Positions 1-5,159 of a stretch of 6,668 bases of DNA are shown here, one piece after another. The number at the start of each line of letters is the position of its first letter. The first letter of the stretch is position 1. The position numbers were made by a program, and so were the translations under genes. The stretch is taken from the NCBI GenBank assembly GCA_900553845.1, contig USEW01000106.1:1-6668 (forward strand). The letters run 5' to 3'. The DNA comes from an uncultured bacterium (GTDB taxonomy: Bacteria > Cyanobacteriota > Vampirovibrionia > Gastranaerophilales > Gastranaerophilaceae). Below the pieces are notes generated by a model. It did no database searches and had not been told where the DNA came from. It worked only from the letters and a program-made list of their open reading frames with translations.

Positions 1-235
1 AATCTATATTTTGTTTATAATTTTTATAATCATAATCAGAAATAAAATTCTTATTATGAAGTTGCTCTAAATAATTATATTTCATGTCTACAATTTTTTT
101 ATAAGTATACTCAAAAACTTTAGCAATTTCTTTATTATTATAAGATAATTTTTTTATTCGTTCATCTAAAGAAGAAGATGTATCAAATAAATGTTCTTTG
201 ATAGTTGATTTGTATTTTTTTACCAATTGTTTATA
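1..235 (-). pseudogene. Frame-shifted continuation of the calpain-like protease gene, off the left edge
   Basis: After the TAA at 220-222, the minus-strand frame displaced by -1 is open from 235 to base 1 (78 codons) with no stop. It has the same Lys/Asn/Tyr/Ile-rich composition as the upstream gene and begins Y-K-Q-L-V-K-K-Y-K-S-T-I-K-E-H-L-F-D. It has no start codon or ribosome site of its own near its beginning, so it reads as the rest of the upstream gene. The register change must lie between 238 (a TGA in this frame) and 222 (the TAA of the other frame). Adding one T in the AATTGG at about 223-228 would join the frames as N-N-L-V-K-K-Y. I do not see the catalytic His or Asn here; they would lie beyond the window. 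Sequencing error, genuine mutation or recoding cannot be told apart from sequence alone. Confidence 0.5.
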
Positions 236-1572
236 TCATTTGGAAATAAATCACTTTTTTCCATTTTATCCAATCTTTCAATAATACGATTTACACAATA
301 AACTTCTTCTAACATTCTAAAACCTTCTGTCCCCCAAAGTGAACCTTTATTATGCTTTATCCACGAATAATCGGATGTAATCTTATATAATAAGTGAAAC
401 TTTAATTGTGGAAATTTTACTTTAATGTACTCATTTCCGTCCTTCAATTGAACCTCTTGAAAGCAATTATATAATTTAATTCTTTGTTTATCATTGTGCA
501 TTATTTGATTAAAAACATTAACAAGATAACAATCTCCTATATTTTGTGTTGGAAAACAATTTGCAAATAAAAAATCGAGAGATTTAGGTGAAATATATGT
601 TTTGCCAATTTGCTTACCATTTTTTACAATGCCTGTAGTGTATTTAGAATCATTAGTTAATTTTATATGTTTTTCTTTTGACGAAGATGGTGTTATATAT
701 ATACCCGGATAAATATCAGAATTAATACGTTCTTTATTTTGTTTTAATTGGTTAATTTCATCCTCAGCAGATTCAAATGAAACACGTAAATTTCCATTTT
801 TATTATAATAATACATATTGTCAATTAAATTTTTATTCGAATATTTAAGTTTTATATAATCTGGATTTTGTTTATTTAAGTTAATTAATGCAATTTTTTT
901 ATCGATTTTGTTTAATTTATATTCTTTGTTAAATTTCACCATTTCGATTAATTTGTTTAAATCCAAATCAGCGATTATTGCACAAAACTCACTAATGATT
1001 TTCATTAATGCAGAATTCTTTTTAGCTAAATATTGATTTTTTTGTAATTCATTTAATAAATCTTTAATGATTAAAATATTTTTACCAATAAAATTTTCAG
1101 ATATTGATGGCATGTAACTACTTTTACTAAAAGTAGAATTGATATTAAGAAGTTTATTTATTGAATGGTAAAGATAAGATAAAGAATCATCATATTTTGG
1201 TTTTCTTAGATGAATAAATCGAGAAAATATAGAACGATTTTTTGGGTGAGAAGTTTGTTCCATTTCTTTTTCAAATATATTTTTAGTGTCATTAAATTTA
1301 GCTTCAAGCTTACTTCTAAATTTTGAAAATACTTTATTCATATAATCGATATTCTTATGAAACTGAACACGATCTTTATCTTTAGATTTTGTTAAATGCC
1401 ACAACCCATCTTTTTCTTGATGGATTTCGTTATTTGAAAGTGTAATCGACTCTTCATTCAAAAATGAGTCAATAAAAGAACTAAAGTCTAAATCTAAAGC
1501 AGCTTTAATAGTTTTGCTAGCCAAACTAAGTTTAACAGTTTTTGAGGTATAATTTACAACATTAGCAAACAT
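220..1572 (-). CDS. Calpain-like (C2 family) cysteine protease, N-terminal part; apparently frameshifted
   Basis: The 450-residue product has a long Lys/Asn/Ile-rich, mostly helical N-terminal region (about 1-290) with no evident signal peptide. A segment then resembles the first half of a calpain catalytic domain. The key motif is Q-N-I-G-D-C-Y-L at 343-350, matching the calpain Q-x-x-G-D-C-[WY]-L with Cys348 as nucleophile. It is followed by a hydrophilic-strand region (379-390) and L-W...L-E-E-V-Y at 412-425, like the calpain W-x-x-L-L-E-K-A-Y segment. Calpains place the catalytic His and Asn roughly 150 residues or more after the Cys, so this frame stops before them and cannot encode a complete protease alone. 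The start is supported by AGGAAGAG at 1579-1586, six bases before ATG. An open frame continues to base 1 in another register. The gene is separated from the TSCPD gene by a terminator. The calpain-like call rests on motifs only; the substrate is unknown. Confidence 0.6.
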   Translation of the reverse strand: MFANVVNYTSKTVKLSLASKTIKAALDLDFSSFIDSFLNEESITLSNNEIHQEKDGLWHLTKSKDKDRVQFHKNIDYMNKVFSKFRSKLEAKFNDTKNIFEKEMEQTSHPKNRSIFSRFIHLRKPKYDDSLSYLYHSINKLLNINSTFSKSSYMPSISENFIGKNILIIKDLLNELQKNQYLAKKNSALMKIISEFCAIIADLDLNKLIEMVKFNKEYKLNKIDKKIALINLNKQNPDYIKLKYSNKNLIDNMYYYNKNGNLRVSFESAEDEINQLKQNKERINSDIYPGIYITPSSSKEKHIKLTNDSKYTTGIVKNGKQIGKTYISPKSLDFLFANCFPTQNIGDCYLVNVFNQIMHNDKQRIKLYNCFQEVQLKDGNEYIKVKFPQLKFHLLYKITSDYSWIKHNKGSLWGTEGFRMLEEVYCVNRIIERLDKMEKSDLFPNDINNW

Positions 1573-1628
1573 TTTAATCTCTTCCTACGAATATAATACT
1601 ACATGTTATAATATAACTCTAAAAACAA

Positions 1629-1654
1629 AAAAATGCTATTATTTTAGCATTTTT
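1629..1654 (-). terminator. Rho-independent terminator after the TSCPD gene
   Basis: A ten-base-pair perfect stem (AAAAATGCTA at 1629-1638 with TAGCATTTTT at 1645-1654) encloses a six-base loop. On the minus strand it is followed by a T-rich run (A-tract at 1621-1633 on the plus strand). It lies 35 bases past the TSCPD stop and 57 bases before the calpain-like gene start, so it should separate the two transcripts. The other side is also T-rich, so it may work in both directions. Confidence 0.75.
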
Positions 1655-1688
1655 CTATTTATTTTTACAAAATTTAACATTAATAAGT

Positions 1689-1985
1689 TTATCGAATTTC
1701 AACTGGTTTTAATGTTTTATTTTTATAGTCTATTAAACATTTTGCAAGCTGGTCAGGACAACTTGTAGGTTTACTACCGCAGGTAATTCCACTAAGTTGT
1801 TCAATAATGCTATCAATATCTTTTCCAATAATTAAACTACGTATACCAAGTAGATTGCCGGCACATCCACCCATAAATTCTACATCTTTAATTATATTAT
1901 TTGATATGTGAATGTACATAACTTTGCAGCACACGCCTTTTGTTTCATATTTAATAACTTCAACTTTATTTGTCTCAATACTCAT
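1689..1985 (-). CDS. TSCPD domain-containing protein (small, TIGR03905-like)
   Basis: This is a 98-residue cytoplasmic protein with the defining T-S-C-P-D motif at 74-78, within C-G-S-K-P-T-S-C-P-D-Q-L. Further cysteines sit at 19, 20, 41, 69 and 83, and a glycine-rich G-G-C-A-G-N turn lies at 39-44. The TSCPD domain is known as a C-terminal element of some B12-dependent ribonucleotide reductases and as stand-alone small proteins of unsettled function. The cysteines suggest metal binding, which is inference. Size and domain coverage look complete. An upstream in-frame ATG would add 17 residues (Y-Y-Y-Y-I-F-Y-F-G-R type) that simply translate the promoter and ribosome-site region. The internal ATG at 1983-1985, eight bases after GAGGAG, is therefore preferred. 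The gene is divergent from nadA. Confidence 0.88.
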   Translation of the reverse strand: MSIETNKVEVIKYETKGVCCKVMYIHISNNIIKDVEFMGGCAGNLLGIRSLIIGKDIDSIIEQLSGITCGSKPTSCPDQLAKCLIDYKNKTLKPVEIR

Positions 1986-1993
1986 AATAATAT

Positions 1994-1999
1994 CTCCTC
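1994..1999 (-). promoter_or_regulatory. Ribosome binding site fixing the TSCPD start
   Basis: GAGGAG on the minus strand sits eight bases before the ATG at 1983-1985. This favours the 98-residue product over a 115-residue one starting further upstream. Confidence 0.75.
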
Positions 2000-2026
2000 G
2001 TCCAAAATAAAAAATATAGTAATAAT

Positions 2027-2055
2027 AAGTTAACATCTATTTAAAATAAAGTCAA
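2027..2055 (-). promoter_or_regulatory. Putative sigma-A-type promoter of the TSCPD gene
   Basis: On the minus strand TTGACT (2055-2050) is followed, after 17 bases, by TAACTT (2032-2027) preceded by TG-n, an extended -10 arrangement. The -35 is strong and the -10 only partly matches TATAAT. The position, about 40 bases before the start codon, is suitable. Confidence 0.45.
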
Positions 2056-2063
2056 ATTGAAAG

Positions 2064-2091
2064 TTGTATAAAAATTTTTTTTTTGTATAAT
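2064..2091 (+). promoter_or_regulatory. Putative promoter of nadA
   Basis: A perfect TATAAT at 2086-2091 lies 16 bases after a weak -35, TTGTAT at 2064-2069, with a T10 run in the spacer. Transcription would begin near 2098, leaving about 22 untranslated bases before the nadA ATG. It is back-to-back with the TSCPD promoter, the two -35 elements only eight bases apart, so one regulator could affect both. I see no clear operator palindrome. Confidence 0.6.
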
Positions 2092-2119
2092 TTAATTTAT
2101 ATTGAAGCGAGAAAATAAA

Positions 2120-3040
2120 ATGAATTTTAATCAGGAATTAATTCAAAAAATTATAAAATTAAAGCAAGAAAAAAATGCAATAATACTTGCACATTGTTAT
2201 CAAAATATTGAAATTGATGAAGTAGCTGATTATGTAGGTGATTCATTATATTTAAGTCAAATGGCTGCAAAAACAGATGCCAAAATTATTGTTTTTGCAG
2301 GTGTTTATTTTATGGCTGAAACAGCTAAAATTTTATCACCTGATAAAAAAGTTTTATTGCCATCTTTAAAATCAGGTTGTTTAATGGCTGATATGATAAA
2401 CCTTGAACAGATACGTGAATTCAAATCTAAACATCCCAATATTCCTGTGGTTTGCTATGTAAATTCAACAGCTGAAGTTAAATCAGAATCAGACATATGT
2501 TGCACAAGCTCAAATGCAGTGAATGTTGTAAAATCACTTAATGTAAAAGATGTTTTATTTGTTCCTGATACATATTTGGGAAATTTTGTTAAATCAAAAT
2601 TAAATGACCAGGTTAATGTAATTACATATCCAGGTTATTGCCCTACACATTTGAGAATTAAACCCCAAGATATTATTAATATGAAAGAAAAATATAAAGA
2701 TGCATTAGTTTTAGCACACCCTGAATGCCATTGCGAAGTCTTAAAATTAGCAGATTTTGTTGGCTCAACAACAGCTATTATGAATGAAGCTAAAAAATCT
2801 GATAATAAAACGTTTATCATTGCAACAGAAATAGGTGTTGTTGAGCGATTAAAGCGTGATTTACCAAATAAAGAATTTATTCTTGTGTCAAATAAAGCTA
2901 TTTGTCCAAATATGAAATGTCATCATTTAGAAGATATCTATAATGCTTTATTGTATGAACAACACGAAATAAATGTGCCAAAAGAACTTATTAAAAGTGC
3001 TTTACAACCAATTCAAAATATGATTTCAATCAATGCATAA
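2120..3040 (+). CDS. nadA: Quinolinate synthase NadA
   Basis: This cytoplasmic [4Fe-4S] enzyme condenses iminoaspartate (made by NadB) with dihydroxyacetone phosphate to give quinolinate for de novo NAD synthesis. The 306-residue product matches the short NadA class and looks complete. Cys87 (S-G-C), Cys174 (P-G-Y-C-P-T-H) and Cys262 (A-I-C-P-N-M-K-C) match the three spaced cluster ligands of the family. Other conserved pieces are A-H-C-Y-Q (24-28), G-D-S-L (40-43), V-C-Y-V-N-S-T-A-E-V-K (111-121), H-P-E-C (200-203) and A-T-E-I-G (235-239). A TTG eighteen bases upstream could extend the frame, but the ATG at 2120 gives the normal N-terminus. The ribosome site is weak (GAAGCGAG at 2104-2111). 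nadB and nadC are not in this window, so the gene stands alone here. It converges on fliD with 29 bases between the stops and no GC-rich terminator. Confidence 0.95.
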   Translation: MNFNQELIQKIIKLKQEKNAIILAHCYQNIEIDEVADYVGDSLYLSQMAAKTDAKIIVFAGVYFMAETAKILSPDKKVLLPSLKSGCLMADMINLEQIREFKSKHPNIPVVCYVNSTAEVKSESDICCTSSNAVNVVKSLNVKDVLFVPDTYLGNFVKSKLNDQVNVITYPGYCPTHLRIKPQDIINMKEKYKDALVLAHPECHCEVLKLADFVGSTTAIMNEAKKSDNKTFIIATEIGVVERLKRDLPNKEFILVSNKAICPNMKCHHLEDIYNALLYEQHEINVPKELIKSALQPIQNMISINA

Positions 3041-3069
3041 TAATATTTATTAATAATTTGTGTGCAATC

Positions 3070-4371
3070 TTATGAAGAAGAGGTATATAAACCAGCATCA
3101 ATATATTGACTTTTCATTTGAGAAATCATCAAGTCCATATTTGTAAACCTCGTTGTTAAGTTTGCTTCATAAGCTTCAAGTGATAATTTTTTTCTATCAA
3201 TTGTATCATCTAAAATACTTATTTGTTTATCAATAGATTTAGTTTTAACAGCAAAATAACCTTCAGTTGTGTCATTAACTTTTTTAACCTGTGTTTCTAA
3301 ATTTTCGACAAAATTTTGAAGTAAGGCTTGGACTTCACTTGTATTATTTTGAAGCGCTTCTAAAAAAGCATCCTCATCAAATTGTAATTTTGTAGTATCT
3401 GAACTAACAGAAGTACCAATAGCGCCGGTTGAAATTCCAATTGAGTTTAATGTTTTATATGTAGTTAGGTTGTTATATTGCGCAGATGCCATATTTCTAA
3501 TGCTATTTCGAACTGATATTAAAGAACTATCATAAGCAAGTGTTCCACCAGTTTTAGTTTGGGTATCTGTTTGGCTTATTACTTCATTTATGGAATCAAT
3601 AATATCTTTTACTGCATTTGTTATTTTTTCTGTGTCCTGCGAAATGGAAACATTAATTGGACCTTTAATAGCATTTACTGAAGTATCAGTTTCATCATTT
3701 GTAACTTTCTTTAAAGTTAAAGTAAGTCCATAAATACCACTATCTTCTGCCTTAACAGTATTACTTGATGATGTTAATTCTTCACCATTAATTCTAAATT
3801 TTGCATCTTTACCCAATATTAAATTATCTTTATTATCAAGACCTACAGTCGAAACAAAATTTGAAGATACTTCTTCAATCTCAATATCATTAGCTCCAGT
3901 TTCAGTTGATGTCAAGGTAAAAGTTCCAGTTACGCTATTATATAATGCTTTAACATTAGCATTTGAATTCGTATTAATACTATTAAGTAATTGAGCCATT
4001 GTAGTGGTGTTATCAATTTTAAAGGTCTCACCATTAATTTTAAACTCACCTTCGCTAAATAACCCTGAATCGACAAGACGTACATTAAAAGCACTCTTTG
4101 TTCCAGCTTTAATTGGACCATCTGATTCAAATCCATTACTTGTCATTTTTAATTCGGCAATTTCTTTAAAATTTGAAGTTCCACTAATTGATACAATTTT
4201 CATTGTGTCATCAAGGGATTTTATTAAAAAATTTCCATCATCATCAAGTGAAGCCTCAAGATTCGCATCTTCTAAATTATTTATTTTATCAATATCACTT
4301 CTATTTACAGGTGCATTATCTATAACTTCACGAAGTCTTAATTCTTCATTATATTTTCTTTGCGTTGCAAA
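3070..4371 (-). CDS. fliD: Flagellar hook-associated protein 2 (filament cap) FliD, 5' part missing
   Basis: FliD forms the cap at the filament tip under which exported flagellin folds. The readable frame gives 433 residues. An internal ATG at 4201-4203 gives the 377-residue version, but the 56 preceding codons are open and coding-like (N-R-S-D-I-D-K-I-N-N-L-E-D-A-N), so that ATG is not the true start. Around 108-159 lies the FliD/flagellin-type segment F-K-I-N-G-E-T-F-K-I-D followed by T-M-A-Q-L-L-N-S-I-N. A second F-R-I-N-G-E-E-L with G-L-T-L-T-L-K follows. The FliD_C region has L-A-Y-D-S-S-L and L-N-S-I-G-I-S, then the long C-terminal helices ending T-R-F-T-N-M-D-L-M-I-S-Q-M. The N-terminal D0 and first D1 parts are absent: the frame hits TAA at 4372-4374 exactly where base composition changes. 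The fragment is therefore cut by a junction. No other flagellar gene is present. Confidence 0.88.
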   Translation of the reverse strand, partial: FATQRKYNEELRLREVIDNAPVNRSDIDKINNLEDANLEASLDDDGNFLIKSLDDTMKIVSISGTSNFKEIAELKMTSNGFESDGPIKAGTKSAFNVRLVDSGLFSEGEFKINGETFKIDNTTTMAQLLNSINTNSNANVKALYNSVTGTFTLTSTETGANDIEIEEVSSNFVSTVGLDNKDNLILGKDAKFRINGEELTSSSNTVKAEDSGIYGLTLTLKKVTNDETDTSVNAIKGPINVSISQDTEKITNAVKDIIDSINEVISQTDTQTKTGGTLAYDSSLISVRNSIRNMASAQYNNLTTYKTLNSIGISTGAIGTSVSSDTTKLQFDEDAFLEALQNNTSEVQALLQNFVENLETQVKKVNDTTEGYFAVKTKSIDKQISILDDTIDRKKLSLEAYEANLTTRFTNMDLMISQMKSQYIDAGLYTSSS

Positions 4372-4415
4372 TTACAGTCATCGATTCCATTGTAATTTTC
4401 ACTTGTAAATTACAG
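4369..4415. repeat. Cluster of direct and inverted AAATTACAG repeats at the fliD breakpoint
   Basis: AAATTACAG occurs at 4369-4377 and again at 4407-4415, and its inverted copy TGTAATTT lies between them at 4391-4398. The inner pair (4391-4398 with 4407-4414) can form an eight-base-pair hairpin with an eight-base loop. The first copy contains the stop that ends the fliD frame, and the second overlaps the final TAA of the neighbouring small gene. The cluster therefore sits exactly on the border between the AT-rich and richer segments. Closely spaced repeats of this kind occur at the ends of some insertion sequences (the IS21 family has multiple terminal repeats), but no transposase is present. 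Calling it a remnant IS end is speculation. Confidence 0.55.
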
Positions 4416-4784
4416 ATTTTGTTTTTCCTGCATCCTGCTGCGCACCATTTTTTTGAATTTTCCATAAAACCCATACCAATAATCATACTGATAAAAGGTG
4501 TCTGCCGCCTTATCATAGATCCATATGTTTCTTCTCAGGCTGTGTCCGCCCTAGCTGGAGCAGGATCGCATCTGATAGTTTCCATCTTTTGTATAAATCA
4601 TTTTATCAAAAAGGATTCCTCTTTTTATGACTTTCCAGATCTGTTTGTACTCTTCTTCTGTCTCCGCATTTTGTATAAAATGCTGATCTACCAGATCCGC
4701 CATCTCTTCACGGCTTACGTGGATTGTATTTAATTTTCCTTTGCTTACCTTACTCACCAGTTTATCTTCGATTGTCTGCTTCAT
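4410..4784 (-). pseudogene. Unrecognised small protein gene interrupted by an in-frame TAG
   Basis: The intact first part (4551-4784) encodes 77 residues starting M-K-Q-T-I-E-D-K-L and ending R-S-C-S-S. It has a good ribosome site (AAGGAG) about nine bases before ATG. After the TAG at 4551-4553 the same frame stays open for 46 more codons to a TAA at 4410-4412. The extension reads G-G-H-S-L-R-R-N-I-W-I-Y-D-K, then Y-Q-Y-D-Y-W-Y-G-F-Y-G-K-F-K-K: aromatic-rich, protein-like and in the same codon style. I infer an ancestral protein of about 124 residues, broken by one nonsense change (Trp TGG or Gln CAG to TAG) or a base error. No membrane segment or signal peptide is visible and I do not recognise the family. 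It follows a small membrane protein gene on the same strand after 59 bases, so the two could be co-transcribed. The 77-residue product may still be made. Confidence 0.6.
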
Positions 4785-4843
4785 AATCTGTTTACTCCTT
4801 CTTTTCTGTTATCTTGCGATTGCTCTTATTCCCAATCCCGAAT

Positions 4844-5032
4844 CTATTTGAAAAAAATGCATTTTAAAATCGCAATCGGAATCAGTATCCAGCCAAACAT
4901 CATTCCTATTAAAAATTTTTTCATGTAATGCACATAAGCGGAAGAGTAAAATACAACTTTTCCCTCATACAATACCTTGTTTGTTGCCCAGTAGGATGCT
5001 GCCGCATAAATGATTAAAAGAACTGTTTCCAT
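4844..5032 (-). CDS. Small hypothetical membrane protein
   Basis: The 62-residue product has two hydrophobic stretches. Residues 1-17 (M-E-T-V-L-L-I-I-Y-A-A-A-S-Y-W-A) form an N-terminal membrane segment or uncleaved signal anchor. Residues about 39-60 (K-F-L-I-G-M-M-F-G-W-I-L-I-P-I-A-I-L-K) form a second segment ending in basic residues. The short link carries K-V-L-Y-E-G-K-V-V-F-Y-S-S-A-Y. An AGAGGG ribosome site lies about nine bases before the ATG. It precedes the TAG-interrupted gene on the same strand and lies past the terminator of the helical-repeat gene, so it should have its own promoter, though I cannot place one with confidence. It ends in TAG, showing that TAG works as an ordinary stop in this segment. 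I do not recognise the family. Confidence 0.65.
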   Translation of the reverse strand: METVLLIIYAAASYWATNKVLYEGKVVFYSSAYVHYMKKFLIGMMFGWILIPIAILKCIFFK

Positions 5033-5120
5033 GACGTATGCCCTCTCTTTTCTTAAAGACTTGTTTTTGTTTACAGGCTCATTTTACCAAACCGGCTATT
5101 TTTACTTGTAAGAGTGATTA

Positions 5121-5159
5121 AAAAACTACCACACCGGGTTGTCCGATGTGGCAGTTTTT
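5121..5159 (-). terminator. Strong rho-independent terminator after the helical-repeat gene
   Basis: AAAAACTACCACA at 5121-5133 pairs with TGTGGCAGTTTTT at 5147-5159 with one A/C mismatch. Inside, CGG and CCG add three more pairs around a GTTGT loop. On the minus strand the hairpin ends in a T-run. It overlaps the stop codon of the upstream gene (5158-5160), a very tight arrangement, and its symmetrical A and T runs would let it work in both directions. Confidence 0.85.

Noticed and set aside
2057..2091. TTGAAA at 2057-2062 as -35 for nadA
   Set aside because: The spacing to TATAAT would be 23 bases, too long; TTGTAT at 16 bases fits better.
3041..3069. AT-only inverted repeat between nadA and fliD stops as a terminator
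   Set aside because: There are no G-C pairs in the stem and no clear T-run; it is not distinguishable from general AT richness.
4004..4408. Plus-strand open frame of 134 codons opposite fliD
   Set aside because: It is antisense to the well-supported fliD frame, Ser/Leu/Phe-rich as expected for a shadow, and crosses the junction.
4365..4733. Plus-strand open frame of 122 codons across the junction
   Set aside because: It is antisense to the small gene, spans the composition break, and reads as a hydrophobic shadow with no ribosome site.
4854..4865. AAAATGCATTTT palindrome
   Set aside because: It lies inside the coding region of the 62-residue gene and is a low-complexity chance palindrome.
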